The notes beneath the pieces are model-generated. The model was given only the letters and a program-made list of their open reading frames with translations. It had not been told where the DNA came from and did not search any database. This document shows, one piece after another, positions 35,113 through 45,600 of a DNA stretch of 64,000 bases; within the stretch, counting starts at the first letter, position 1; each line of letters starts with the position of its first letter. Position numbers and translations under genes: made by a program. This DNA is from Olivibacter sp. XZL3 (GTDB taxonomy: Bacteria > Bacteroidota > Bacteroidia > Sphingobacteriales > Sphingobacteriaceae). Location of the stretch: the NCBI RefSeq assembly GCF_004368405.1, contig NZ_SBJH01000011.1, positions 40,095 to 104,094 of the forward strand, given 5' to 3'.

Positions 35113-35494
35113 CTTGTTTGTAATGAGCCGACCAGAACTGAAACGGATCCAGTCAGCAATAGTGAATATCCATGATTACTGATTTGTCCATAGTAGGCGG
35201 CTCAAGCCCAATAGCAAGCCTGCGTCGCGCTTTATTTGAGAACGCTTCAAAAATACAAGGTTAAAATTAACTGCATATTAATAAAGAGATGGCCCGTATA
35301 ATCCATCCATCCAATATAGTGATAATTCCTTCCTTTACAAAGGTCGCTGCTGGAACCGGTGCACCTTTAAGGAAGCAGGATACTAAGTTTTAAAACGCGA
35401 TATCCAAAAAAAGCGTATTCTTTGCGAGCAGCAGATAATAAAGTGGCTAAAGAAGAAGGGCAATTAAAGAATCTCTCAACTAAAGCACGTTCGT

Positions 35495-35525
35495 TTTGTT
35501 TTTTAAGAGGGCAAACTTATCTTTA
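35495..35525 (+). promoter_or_regulatory. Promoter of the small membrane-protein pair
   Basis: TTTG (35495-35498), 19-nt spacer, TATCTTTA (35518-35525, one mismatch to TAnnTTTG). Transcription would start near 35529, 10 nt before the ATG at 35539. The remaining gap 35113-35494 shows nothing I can name. Confidence 0.5.
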
Positions 35526-35538
35526 ATGAAGAAGCAAT

Positions 35539-35736
35539 ATGAAAGAAAAAACATACCAAGGAAAAAAGCTGGAACAAAAACCACTTTTGAAGCAGCTGCG
35601 TGAACAAGTACTTCCGATCCGTGAAGGAGACTCGTCGGGCAAGCGCGTGGCTAAACACATCGGATTCGTATTATTTATCATTTTTTTTGCCGCCCTTACC
35701 GCCGCACTTGGGGCTGCAGCCGTTATTTTCGCTTGA
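35539..35736 (+). CDS. Small single-span membrane protein, unknown
   Basis: A 65-aa protein with a charged N-terminus (KEKTYQGKKLEQKPLLKQ) and one C-terminal hydrophobic span (about residues 43-65, IGFVLFIIFFAALTAALGAA). I do not recognise a family. A promoter upstream and a 1-nt gap to the next membrane-protein gene argue that it is real and works with that neighbour. Confidence 0.6.
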   Translation: MKEKTYQGKKLEQKPLLKQLREQVLPIREGDSSGKRVAKHIGFVLFIIFFAALTAALGAAAVIFA

Positions 35737-35737
35737 T

Positions 35738-36172
35738 ATGCGTATACTATTACATCCTTTGTTCTTAACAGGCTGCTTTACCTGGCTTGCTGTCCGCAAA
35801 TTACGAACCGTCTGCGAACTTCCTGGATTTATAAACGATTACCTAACCGACATTTTCGCCATCCCGGTTATTGGCACAATGGTATTAACCTTTATGCGCC
35901 TACTCATCGTTCGCAACAACCTCTATATCTTTCCTGCGAGCTATGTATACGTTATGGTGATTTATACGACTTTAGTGTTTGAAGGAATTTTACCAAGAGT
36001 GGCTAACGCTTATACTGCAGACATTTTCGATGTCTTGGCCTATGCATTGGGCGGAGCGCTTTTCCACGTAAGCATTAACAAACCGCTAAATCCCAACACA
36101 GGCAACAATGATCGCGGCCCTGTTTCGTTTAGAAGTTACAAAAAAGCACAAGAAGCCGTCTCAAAAGCATAA
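35738..36172 (+). CDS. Conserved hypothetical membrane protein (144 aa)
   Basis: A 144-aa protein with three or four hydrophobic segments (for example LLHPLFLTGCFTWLAV, IFAIPVIGTMVLTFM, ASYVYVMVIYTTLVFEG). The frame is open further upstream, but the ATG at 35738 lies 1 nt after the previous stop and gives the natural start (MRILLHPLF). From memory similar Bacteroidota proteins are sometimes called magnesium citrate secondary transporter, which at this size I would not rely on. No motif gives a function. Confidence 0.7.
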   Translation: MRILLHPLFLTGCFTWLAVRKLRTVCELPGFINDYLTDIFAIPVIGTMVLTFMRLLIVRNNLYIFPASYVYVMVIYTTLVFEGILPRVANAYTADIFDVLAYALGGALFHVSINKPLNPNTGNNDRGPVSFRSYKKAQEAVSKA

Positions 36173-36191
36173 ATCACCTACCAGTTAACAG

Positions 36192-38495
36192 TTACACTTC
36201 CAGAAAATTTTCTTTATGGTTCTTCAAACATTCTTTTATCCTCTTGGTGTCCCCCACTAGCCAAACAATGTCACCAGCTAATATAACTTCAGACGATTTC
36301 GGGATGAGGATCCGTTCGCCATTTCTTTCGATTCCCACTACATGACTTCTGAGGTCGTTTCGAATACCGGATGTTTTTATTGTTTTACCACAATAAGGGT
36401 TTGCCTCTGTAACGCTGGCTTTGATCATTCCGATATCGTTGATATCGACATCTTCTTCCATATCCTCCTTGAAATCTGTTTGTTCAAAAACTGCCTTGAT
36501 TTGCGTTATCTGTTCATCTGTCCCCAATATGCCGACCTTGTCGCGTGGCAATATGCGTTGCTTTCCGCCAGGAAGGTGGGCAATTCGTTCATTTCTCCGG
36601 ATGTACACGATATCAATACCGTATTTTTCTTTCCAGTTTAACTCATACAGTGTCATCCCTGCAAAGGCAAAGGTATCGCTGGCCTCCAACTCTGTAACAT
36701 AGGCGTTCCATTCCTGCAGGTGCGCTCCTACCTCCTCGTTTTTATGTTGTAATTCGACACTTCCTTTATTCTGAAGATACTCAAGTCGTTCCCGTTCATT
36801 CAGGTTAAACATGAACTGCTGTTCTATTCTTTGGTAAATCCGCTGGATTCTTTCAGAGAAAAACCACAGCAACAGCACAATAAGCGGTACAGCTATGATA
36901 AGCGCATGTCGGGTAGTTGTGATCTGGTCGATAAAAAAGCCGATGACGAATATACCTAACAGGCATCGGACAGCATTGATTATGATACCGGTTGCTGAAT
37001 AATTTAAGTAATATGCATTGACGGTCTGGCTTCCCTTTTTTACATGGATCTTCTTAATCAGAATGGCCCAAAGGAAAGGTGACGCCAACAATGATGCCGA
37101 AGTTATCAACACGATATTACGCCATACGACCTGATCTATTCGTGCATCTATGAATGGAATGAAGACATATTTGAACAGCAAAGCGATTGCTATTAAGATA
37201 ATACTATTGATAAGCAAGATTCTGTTATATACGCTTAGCATTTTTTTCCAAAGCGGATCCCGTTGGTTCTTTTGCGCCTCAGAGGTGAAAGAATCCAGCC
37301 GGGCCAACCATTTCGCCGGAAATATTTTTAAAATAATATTGTATAAAGGTTCCGAAAACCTTATCAGGTAGGGTGTAGTAAACGTAGTAACGGCCGAAAC
37401 ACCAACAGCTATCGGAAATAGAAATTCGGAAATCACGCCGAGCGACAATCCTAAAGAGGCCACAATAAAGGCAAATTCGCCGATCTGGGCCATACTTGTG
37501 CCTATTTGTACAGCTTGCTTTAAGGGTTGTCCCGAAATTAAAGCCCCTAACGCGCTGAAGAAAAATTTTCCCGTGATGGTGAGTACGGTTACGGCAAAAA
37601 TGGGGCCCGCATAGGTATACATCGCCTGCGGATCAATCATCATGCCGACAGAGACAAAGAAGATGGTACCAAAAAACTGTTTAATCGGTTGTGTAAGGTG
37701 TTCTATTTTTTCTGCCAATACAGTTTCTGCAATCAACGAACCCATTACAAACGCACCTAGTTCAGCAGAAAAGCCAACTTGGGTGGCCAGTAATACCATT
37801 CCAAAGCAAAGACCGATGGAAAGGATCAGAATCGTCTCCTCATCCATCCACTTTTTAGTCTTTTTTATAAACACCGGCAGCAGATAGATACCGACGAGAA
37901 ACCACAACACCAAAAAGAAACCCAGCTTAAGTATGGTAAAAATAATTTCCAATCCTTCAACCTGTTCGGCAACAGCCACCGTGGACAGCAACACCATGAG
38001 TAAAATGACAATAATGTCCTCCACCACCAAAACACCAAAAACGACTTTGGCGAACTGCTTAGATTTCAGCCCCAATTCATCAAAGGCCCGTAGGATAATG
38101 GTAGTGGAAGAGCTAGCCAGCATACCGGCAAGAAAAAGGCTATCCATCTCGTTCCATCCCAATAAATGACCTGTAAGGTATCCACCTAATCCCACGAATA
38201 ATATTTCAATGGTAGCTGTAATGGATGCAGAACCACCCACTTTCATCAGTTTTTTAAAACTAAACTCTATGCCCAAACTGAACAGCAGCATGATGACACC
38301 GATTTCAGCAAAAGTGTCTATATTTTCGTGATCTACGATCGTAGGTAGGTAGCTAAAATGCGGCCCCACCAAAAAGCCGGCAATGATATAGCCCAATACC
38401 AGCGGCTGTTTAATTTTCTTAAAAAGAATCGTAACCAACGCTCCAACCAAGAGGATGAGCGCCATATCCCGTATCAGTTCTGGTAAATGCGCCAT
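36192..38495 (-). CDS. KefB/CPA2-type cation:proton antiporter
   Basis: A 767-aa potassium or sodium/proton antiporter. Residues about 8-400 form the Na/H-exchanger domain (LGYIIAGFLVGPH, VVFGVLVVEDIIVILLMVL, ELGAFVMGSLIAET), followed by further membrane segments (about 420-560) and two C-terminal RCK-C/TrkA-C-like modules (about 610-670 and 690-760). The NAD-binding TrkA-N domain of KefB/KefC is absent. It is convergent with the small membrane pair, 19 nt apart. Confidence 0.93.
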   Translation of the reverse strand: MAHLPELIRDMALILLVGALVTILFKKIKQPLVLGYIIAGFLVGPHFSYLPTIVDHENIDTFAEIGVIMLLFSLGIEFSFKKLMKVGGSASITATIEILFVGLGGYLTGHLLGWNEMDSLFLAGMLASSSTTIILRAFDELGLKSKQFAKVVFGVLVVEDIIVILLMVLLSTVAVAEQVEGLEIIFTILKLGFFLVLWFLVGIYLLPVFIKKTKKWMDEETILILSIGLCFGMVLLATQVGFSAELGAFVMGSLIAETVLAEKIEHLTQPIKQFFGTIFFVSVGMMIDPQAMYTYAGPIFAVTVLTITGKFFFSALGALISGQPLKQAVQIGTSMAQIGEFAFIVASLGLSLGVISEFLFPIAVGVSAVTTFTTPYLIRFSEPLYNIILKIFPAKWLARLDSFTSEAQKNQRDPLWKKMLSVYNRILLINSIILIAIALLFKYVFIPFIDARIDQVVWRNIVLITSASLLASPFLWAILIKKIHVKKGSQTVNAYYLNYSATGIIINAVRCLLGIFVIGFFIDQITTTRHALIIAVPLIVLLLWFFSERIQRIYQRIEQQFMFNLNERERLEYLQNKGSVELQHKNEEVGAHLQEWNAYVTELEASDTFAFAGMTLYELNWKEKYGIDIVYIRRNERIAHLPGGKQRILPRDKVGILGTDEQITQIKAVFEQTDFKEDMEEDVDINDIGMIKASVTEANPYCGKTIKTSGIRNDLRSHVVGIERNGERILIPKSSEVILAGDIVWLVGDTKRIKECLKNHKENFLEV

Positions 38496-38775
38496 ATCTA
38501 TAATTCGTTTCGTTTACTAAGTAGGCTTTTCCGACCATAAAAAATCACATATATTTATACGCCGTTTGCTTTTCGTTATTTTCTGCCGCCTATCCCACAA
38601 ATCCTTCTCGACTAGCGTCTCCTGCTCATCGCCGATTAATGCTCCATTTCCCACTGAATGGAAGTTATATACTCTCCCTCCCAATGATGCCAATACGGGT
38701 TTTTCCAATATATTTCATTGGGCTGTAATGACACATCACAATCTTAGTGCAATAAATAATCTCGGTGCCACCGTT
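38496..38775. other. Spacer with a possible tryptophan-rich coding relic
   Basis: No intact gene. On the minus strand 38743-38636 is an open stretch without a start, containing YWKNPYWHHWEGEY and ending QWEMEH-stop. Such Trp/His clustering is uncommon by chance, but I do not recognise the family. A 63-codon frame across it (38517-38708) uses a TTG start and looks incidental. Confidence 0.25.
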
Positions 38776-39123
38776 TCATATATGGATAAACAGCGAAGTG
38801 CGCTCCCGTTGCTCCAGATTTTTTGTTCTATGCCCTTTCCCTACCGTATCCTCTACAAGTAGGATTTCGCCTGTTTGGAATATACGCGTTTCCCCCATCG
38901 AATTCTCAATCTGTACCCCTCCGTCCAACAATACGATAAACTGCTTTTGTGGAGCACAGTGAAAATCATAGTCATAATCGGCCGATACTTTCCTGAATTG
39001 AACGACCTTAACCATAAAATGATCAGAGAGCCGACCGATTTCGCCATGATCCTTTAACGGAATTTCCATTTCGTCAAAAACGGAGTCTCCATTTGCATTA
39101 CTATAGATACGGGTTATTCTCAT
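38776..39123 (-). CDS. Cupin-fold hypothetical protein (116 aa)
   Basis: A 116-aa protein starting MRITRIYSNANGDSVFDE with a beta-barrel pattern (FHCAPQKQFIVLLDGGVQIE, then FQTGEILLVEDTVGKGHR). The His and Gln of the first motif and the final GKGHR resemble a cupin with incomplete metal ligands. It has no known function that I can assign. It lies downstream of the GNAT gene on the same strand (57-nt gap). Confidence 0.75.
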   Translation of the reverse strand: MRITRIYSNANGDSVFDEMEIPLKDHGEIGRLSDHFMVKVVQFRKVSADYDYDFHCAPQKQFIVLLDGGVQIENSMGETRIFQTGEILLVEDTVGKGHRTKNLEQRERTSLFIHI

Positions 39124-39180
39124 TTTTAAAAACTCATTATGTTATAGCCTAATAGAAGTCAGCGTCCGCTGGACTTGCTT

Positions 39181-39477
39181 TTAATCCGGAATAAGCCATA
39201 CATCATTGTAAACCTCAGGATGACGCTGGAACTGCGCGTACACGTACGGACATAACGGTACAATCTTCAGCCCGTTTTCACGGGCGTAGGACGCCAACTC
39301 TTCCAACAGTACTTTCGCAAAGCCCCTCCCTTCATATTCCGGATTTACCTCCGTATGGTAAACCGTCAACTTACCGTCGCCCACGGAAATTTCCATGATT
39401 CCGGCTTTGCTTTCGTTAGAAAACAACTGGACTTCTCCCTGATTACTGTCGCTTAATACTACTTCTGTTCTTTCCAT
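39181..39477 (-). CDS. Small GNAT-family N-acetyltransferase (YjdJ type)
   Basis: A 98-aa minimal GNAT: LTVYHTEVNPEYEGRGFAKVLLEEL carries the acetyl-CoA-binding Q/R-x-x-G-x-G/A variant (EGRGFAK), followed by ARENGLKIVPLCPYVYAQF. This short class transfers acetyl groups to unknown small molecules or peptides. Length and motifs are normal for the class. I see no promoter consensus directly upstream. Confidence 0.88.
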   Translation of the reverse strand: MERTEVVLSDSNQGEVQLFSNESKAGIMEISVGDGKLTVYHTEVNPEYEGRGFAKVLLEELASYARENGLKIVPLCPYVYAQFQRHPEVYNDVWLIPD

Positions 39478-40072
39478 TTTCCGATATGAGCAAGAAACCT
39501 TTCAGGCGTCTTTGTAAATTTTTATATATAATGCAATCCTAGTACCTTATCATCCATATCTTCTAATATTTTAAGCTAAGTTACTGTTAGGCAAATTGAT
39601 CTGCGTTAACCTAGATTAATAAATGAGGCTACGATATGGCTTTTTAATGATAAACCTCTAATAGACAAAAACAAGTATTCTCGGATTATCATGGCGAACA
39701 GCCCCCACCAATAAGACAAAAAGGTTATTTAATTTGTTTAAATATTTGATTGCAATTTAACACCTTTACCAGGTTCGGTTCATTTAATTAGTTTAAGAAA
39801 TAATGACAAGCAAAATTTGCTGTTAAAAATAGCTTTCAGGTAGCTGTCATTACACGATAGCAGCGATACCGCAATACTGATAGTCGAAAACTCGTATCTA
39901 AAGGTATTCTTAATATCACAAATCCTGCATATATGTACACCACGAACTAAAGAGTTAATAACATAGGGAAGATGACGCCAATATAGGCAATTGATATATC
40001 GTAAACATTCCTTTTTCGTTTACAAGTGATTTCCTAACAGCTGGATTAACTTACGACATTCCTTTGATAAAC
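39478..40072. other. Gene-free AT-rich gap
   Basis: About 600 bases between the GNAT gene and the cold-shock gene. I see no open frame, tRNA or repeat array. A weak hairpin GTAAAC/GTTTAC lies near 40001-40023. Nothing else can be supported. Confidence 0.5.
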
Positions 40073-40098
40073 AAAAAAGCTGCCTTTGGGGGCAGCTT
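40073..40098 (-). terminator. Terminator of the cold-shock gene
   Basis: On the minus strand AAGCTGCC/GGCAGCTT (8-bp stem, 6-nt loop) is followed by TTTTTT. It begins 28 nt after the csp stop codon. Confidence 0.85.
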
Positions 40099-40125
40099 CA
40101 ATGAACGGGTTCCCACGTTCTAATC

Positions 40126-40317
40126 TTAGATAAGTTTCACATTTACCGCACTAGGGCCTTTCTTTCCCTGTTCCACTTCGTATGATACGTCGTCATTTTC
40201 GCGGATACGGTCGATAAGACCCGATGAGTGGACAAATACGTCCTTACCACCACCAACGGGGGTAATGAATCCGAAACCCTTGGTTTCATTGAAGAATTTT
40301 ACTACTCCTTCTTGCAT
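40126..40317 (-). CDS. Cold-shock domain protein (CspA family)
   Basis: A 63-aa single cold-shock domain that binds single-stranded RNA and DNA and melts RNA secondary structure. RNP1 is KGFGFITP and RNP2 is DVFVHSSGL; the C-terminus reads KKGPSAVNVKLI. The message has a predicted leader of about 120 nt with a hairpin, as expected for cold-shock genes, and a strong terminator. Confidence 0.95.
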   Translation of the reverse strand: MQEGVVKFFNETKGFGFITPVGGGKDVFVHSSGLIDRIRENDDVSYEVEQGKKGPSAVNVKLI

Positions 40318-40396
40318 TGTTTTCTTAAATTAATAAATGAATTGGTTTTGAACTTTTTGCAGCCAAAACCTTCTACTGCGATTCGACCAAAAAAGA

Positions 40397-40455
40397 AAAA
40401 TCCGGCATGTGGGTTATTCCGGACTTCGCATATCAACCTAACCTGCACAAAGATA
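40397..40455 (-). promoter_or_regulatory. csp promoter and structured 5' leader
   Basis: On the minus strand TATCTTTG (40455-40448) is a full -7 match, giving +1 near 40444 and a leader of roughly 125 nt. Within it TCCGG...CCGGA then TTTTTC (minus strand, about 40424-40396) forms a 5-bp G+C stem with a T-tract, a possible attenuator or thermosensitive element. No -33 box is clear. Confidence 0.45.
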
Positions 40456-40833
40456 AAAATTTACACCATTATTTAAGGTAATATCCAGAAACTGGTTAGT
40501 TATTCCCGGAAAGTATACATCGACGCGCTTAGCGCATCGCAGACTGCACGTATTTCCCGGTTGGCGCTGAACCGGCTTAAAGCGTATATACCTTATACAA
40601 TTTCACCATTTAACCACCCTTTACTCACTATTAAAGCTACTGCTTATAGCTTAAAGCTAGGCCCTCCCTTCTCTCTTGAAGTATAGCCTCCTGCCGGACA
40701 CAATACAAATTACCTCAGAGGCACAAAATATAACATAAAAGTTAAAATATGGGTATTTTTTCTTCCTGTTTGATCAAAAATTCACAGGCAAAATGTGAAG
40801 AATACGTCCATATTTGTATATTAGCCACCGTTT
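40456..40833. other. Gap upstream of sigma factor 1
   Basis: No gene is visible. CATATTTG (40809-40816) is a one-mismatch -7 box 17 nt before the sigma-factor ATG. GCGCTTAGCGC near 40531 is a small palindrome. Nothing else stands out. Confidence 0.35.
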
Positions 40834-41424
40834 ATGTTGCAAAAAGGCCATATATCCGACGAGAAGTTGGTACAGCTTCTAAAAACAGGCAATAAGCTGG
40901 CCTTTACCATTATTTATGACCGATATTGGAAATCCTTACTGTCCATAGCCTACAACCATTTAAAAGATCCGGTCAAAGCCGAGGAATTGGTACAGGATAT
41001 TTTCTTGGATCTTTGGGCCAGACGGGAGCATTCGGCTATCGACAACCTCCGTTCTTACCTCGCCGGTGCTATCAAATTTTCCGTTTTCAAAACCATCTAC
41101 AGAGAAAAACGGCGCAAAGAGCTGCTAGATAATCACGAGCAACAAGTGGAGCACGTGTTTAACGAACAAAGAATAGACCTGCGAATTATTCAGGACACAC
41201 TTGAGGGTTTGGTTAATGAACTACCCAAACAATGCAAACTGGTATTCAAAAAAAGTAGGTATGAATACAAGCCCAATAAAGTAATCGCAAATGAGTTAAA
41301 TATTTCCGAAAAGTCAGTCGAGGCAAACCTAACCCGAGCGCTGAAGTCGCTACGATATAGCCTGGAGCGAGCCGGTATTTTATCGCTCCTCTCTTTTATG
41401 CTTAGTAATATTTTCGGCAAATAA
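40834..41424 (+). CDS. ECF sigma-70 factor (FecI-like), locus 1
   Basis: A 196-aa extracytoplasmic-function sigma factor. Region 2 spans about residues 15-90 (FTIIYDRYWKSLLSIAYNHL, AEELVQDIFLDLWARRE) and region 4 about 125-185 (PKQCKLVFKKSRYEYKPNKVIANELNISEKSVE, split across the HTH). It is followed by the FecR-type anti-sigma gene (143-nt gap) and SusC/SusD, the usual surface-signalling order. It should drive the downstream susCD-tlpA genes when the ligand is bound. Confidence 0.94.
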   Translation: MLQKGHISDEKLVQLLKTGNKLAFTIIYDRYWKSLLSIAYNHLKDPVKAEELVQDIFLDLWARREHSAIDNLRSYLAGAIKFSVFKTIYREKRRKELLDNHEQQVEHVFNEQRIDLRIIQDTLEGLVNELPKQCKLVFKKSRYEYKPNKVIANELNISEKSVEANLTRALKSLRYSLERAGILSLLSFMLSNIFGK

Positions 41425-41510
41425 TCCCTACCCCGGTACAGATTTCTCTGCATTTTAACCGTTAGCAAGGACAGGTTAATATCTCAAAAAAGAAAAAAAT
41501 CAATTTTATA

Positions 41511-41545
41511 TATAGGGGTGCCTATAATTTAGGGTACTATATTAA
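41511..41545 (+). promoter_or_regulatory. Direct-repeat element before fecR, locus 1
   Basis: AGGGGTGCCTATAATTT and AGGGTACTATATTA form an imperfect direct repeat between the sigma stop and the fecR ATG. TATAGG followed by TATAAT also occurs before fecR of locus 2 (minus strand, 57760-57743). It may be the promoter recognised by the cognate sigma factors (inference). Confidence 0.35.
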
Positions 41546-41567
41546 TAAATAGCTCTACGAAACGCTG

Positions 41568-42527
41568 ATGGAAGACAAATTGCTACGCGAACTGATCGAA
41601 AAATATATGAACGGAACGGCAACCCGAGAGGAAACGAAGCGGTTGCTGGACTGGTATCAAAAAGTCAATGCAGAAGAAAACATTTGGCACGAAGAAGAAA
41701 GTGAAGAGCATGTCCATGGGCGTATTTTGTCAGGCATTCAAAAACGTATGGGCGAAAAAACGATAATAAAGAAGAAGCGACTGTTGCAGATGGCGAGCGT
41801 GGCGTCTATTATCCTCGCATTGGGAATCGGACTGTTTGCCTATTTTCACTATGCTTCAATCGGCGCCGATATACGAGAGGACATTCCGTTAACCGCCACG
41901 GAAAACAGGTATGTTGTTTTACCTGACAGCAGTTTGGTGCTGTTGCGCCCCGGAAGTGAGATCCATTACAATAAAAAAGACTTCAATAACGTGGATAGGC
42001 AAGTCCGATTAATCGGCGAAGCATATTTTGATGTCCGGCAACGCGCAGGTAAGCCTTTCATTATCCTTACCGATCAAATGAAGGTACGTGTTCTGGGCAC
42101 TTCCTTCACTGTAAAGGCCTATCCCGAACAACAGAATATTGTTGTCAATGTGAAGGAGGGAAAGATACAAATGGAAAGTGATCAAAATGACCTAGCCATC
42201 CTTACTGCGGGACAGCAAGCCATTTATAGCAAGCGCGAAAAGTCGATCTTGAAAAACAAACTCGCAGCAGCAGCGCCTGAAAATTGGATTGCCAGAGACA
42301 TGATATTTGACGCTACACCTTTCCGGGAATTGGCTGACCGCCTTGAAAACCGATACAAGGTAAAGATTGCTTTTAAAAATCCGGCCTTGGAAAAGTGCCC
42401 TATAACGGGGAAGTTTACAGGTACTGAACCCCTGAGCTTAGTATTGAAAATCATTAACCAAACAAGAGGAACCGACTACACAATACGTGGACGAACGATC
42501 GAAATAGACGGCGAGGGATGTAACTAA
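41568..42527 (+). CDS. FecR-type anti-sigma regulator, locus 1
   Basis: A 319-aa inner-membrane sensor. The N-terminal cytoplasmic anti-sigma part (about residues 1-70) is followed by one membrane span (about 74-95), the periplasmic FecR domain (ENRYVVLPDSSLVLLRPGS, EAYFDVRQRAGKPFIILT, VLGTSFTVKAYPEQ) and a C-terminal DUF4974-like domain (FDATPFRELADRLENRYKV). It would hold the sigma factor until SusC's STN domain signals ligand binding. Typical length. Confidence 0.94.
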   Translation: MEDKLLRELIEKYMNGTATREETKRLLDWYQKVNAEENIWHEEESEEHVHGRILSGIQKRMGEKTIIKKKRLLQMASVASIILALGIGLFAYFHYASIGADIREDIPLTATENRYVVLPDSSLVLLRPGSEIHYNKKDFNNVDRQVRLIGEAYFDVRQRAGKPFIILTDQMKVRVLGTSFTVKAYPEQQNIVVNVKEGKIQMESDQNDLAILTAGQQAIYSKREKSILKNKLAAAAPENWIARDMIFDATPFRELADRLENRYKVKIAFKNPALEKCPITGKFTGTEPLSLVLKIINQTRGTDYTIRGRTIEIDGEGCN

Positions 42528-42673
42528 TATTTTTAATAATCTTAACCAAACTTGACGATGAAAAAGAAGACGGAAACACCCTAAATCGAAGCAAAAAAAA
42601 ACTCCCTAGCCGTGGAAAGCAATAGGGAGCGGAGTTAAAAAATCAGTCCTAATTTTAAAACCAACCAAATATA

Positions 42674-45600
42674 ATGCAAAAAATGCAATTTTTTGTAAAG
42701 GGTTTACTATACCTTTTACAAAAGGTCCGGATCAGATATAAATTCGGATACTTTATGAAGATCAACACCCTAACGCTATTTATACTTACGCTTGCGCTCC
42801 TTGTTTCGGCAGAAAACAAGTCGAACGCGCAGAGCATTTACGAGAAAAAGCTGTCCTATGCCGCGCCGATCACTTCCCTAAAAGAACTCTTTACACAGAT
42901 CGAAAAGGAAACCGGTCTTGTGGTGTTTTATCCGGCGGAAAAAGTGGCTCAGACCGGAAAATTAAATTTAAACGTGCAGAAGCTTACGGTATCAGAAGCC
43001 TTAGCACACGGACTTAAAAATACAGGTCTTACCTACCAACAACAAGACAAATTAATTATTGTATCCGCAAAAAGCCGGGAAACAACACAGGGTAACGATA
43101 TTGCCTTTAGCCAGCGTATTATTACCGGTACCGTAACCGACGAAAGAGGAAAACCGCTGCCAGGTGTTAATATACGATTAAAGACAGGATCTCATTCTGC
43201 CACGAGCGACAAAAATGGATTTTTCAGCATCAGGGCAGATGACGAGGACACTTCTTTAATTTTCAGCTTTATCGGTTATGTCAGACAGGAAATACCCTTG
43301 GGAGACCAACAGACGATCCATGTAGTGTTAAAAGAAAACACCTTTGAATTGGACGAGGTCGAACTGGTTTCTACTGGATATCAGGAGATCGCCAAAGAAC
43401 GTGCCACAGGCTCCTTTCAAAAAATCAATGAGCAAACGTTAAACACGAAGATCAGTCAAGATATAGCTTCCAAAATAGAAGGGGAGATTTCCGGTATCGT
43501 CTTCAACACTGGAGGCGAGTCTATGACCATACGTGGAACGAGCACGATTAACGCAAATAAAGCACCGTTAATAGTCGTTGATGGTTTTCCGATAACGCAA
43601 GATATAAATTCGATTAACCCAAGCAATGTAGAAAGCATTACCGTGTTAAAAGATGCTGCAGCGGCGTCTATTTGGGGCATCAGAGCGGCTAATGGCGTTA
43701 TTGTGATCACAACTAAAGCCGGAAAGAAAAACAGCAGACCGGTTATCGAATTTTCTACAAATTTCAACATCAAACCAAAACAAAATTACGATCATCTACC
43801 TTATGCCTCTACCGAAAGTTTTCTCGAATTCGAAAAAATAAGGGCCGGGAATATCTCCTGGGGAGTACAGCTGCCTACAGGGATTAGCAAACCACCCATG
43901 GGAAAGGCATTGGAAACGTATTTGTTGTTGAACAACGGCGACTTGACCGAGGCAGAGGCTGAGTCCATCACGGATGGACTGAAAAGGATCGACAGCCGGG
44001 AAGAATTTGACAGACTGTTCAGAAGAAACGAATACTGGCAACAGTATAACCTAGCGGTAAAAGGAGGAGGAGAACGCAACACTTACCGAACTTCCATCAC
44101 GTATAATAGAAACAGGAATCAGGGGTCTTATGTAGGAAATAAGAGAGATGAGCTCATTGGTACGTTGAACAACACAGTAGATATTACGCCTAAATTAAAA
44201 TTCTCGAATAATGTGAATTTTAATATGATCGCCAGTAAAAATAATGGGATGAGCCTTTCTGATTTAACTGTCCTGCCCCAACACCAGCGTATTCTGGATG
44301 AAAACGGAAATTATATTACACAACCCGCAACATTTACCCAATCCTATAAAGACGAATTGGTCGCTGCTGGATATCCTTATGATTGGAACTATAATTTAAA
44401 ACAGGAATTTGATAATAAAAACAATAAAAATAACCAGACCTTACTAAGGTTACAATCCGCACTTGAATACAAATTGACCGACTACCTTTCGGCATCGGGA
44501 ATGTATCAATATGAGTGGGGACAATACAACGGAAGCAACCTGTATAACGAAAATACGTATACAGTTCGGAATACCGTGAACCGGTATACGGTGATAGACG
44601 CCAACGGAAACCTAAGCAGCAGTATACCACAAGGGCATATTCTTTCTAAAAACAATAATACTACAAAATCGCACTCGGCAAGATTCCAACTAAATTTTGA
44701 CCAGTCGTTTAACGAAGGCCTACACCAGGTGACGGCCATAGGCGGATACGAAGTGCGCCAAGAATTAAGCGAAGGACATAACTTCACTCACTATGGCTAC
44801 GACCCACAAACGTTGCAATATGTAAACGCACCCTTTGGCCAAATACTTCCGGTAGTACCGGTAGGCACGAGTGTTTTCAGTAATCCGGCAGCATATTCTG
44901 AGGTAGAGAACCGCTTTATTTCCTATTATGGAAATGCCGCATACACCTACAACAACAAATATACGCTTTCTCTCAGCAGCCGCTTAGACGATGCTAATTT
45001 ATTCGGTGGAGATAGCAAGTACCGAAACATCCCCTTATACTCTGTGGGGGCTAAGTGGGATATGTACAAAGAGGACTTCCTGAAAAACAACGCTGATTTA
45101 AGCCAATTGGCACTTAGGGTTACAAGGGGAAGCAACGGTAATGTGCATACCGGAACCAGTCCCTATGTACAGGCATCAACGTCGCAAAATCCCTATACCA
45201 GTGTTCCATACGCCTATATTTCCAACGTAAAAAATCCGAGCCTACGCCTGGAGAAAACGTTTGTAACCAATGTAGGTCTTGATTTCGGTTTTTTCAACGA
45301 CAGACTGGGGGGTAGTATTGAATATTACAACCGGAACAGTCAGGATTTACTAGCTCCCGTAACCTTCAATTCTACGCTAGGCTTTACAAATGCACTGGTC
45401 AATTCCGGCAGAATGAAAAATAGCGGGTGGGATATCGGCTTAAACGCCCTGATCGTAAACAATAAAAACTTTAAGTACAACACCTCATTAAATTTCAGCC
45501 GTAACACCAACAAGCTAATCGAGGTCGAACACGCGCAAGAAACCCCGGCATTTTATATGTCCGGATTGAACCCTATAAAAGGAAACCCGCTGAACCATCT

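Noticed and set aside
38517-38708. 63-codon minus-strand frame
   Set aside because: TTG start, no motif, and it overlaps a different frame that looks more protein-like; I keep neither as a gene.
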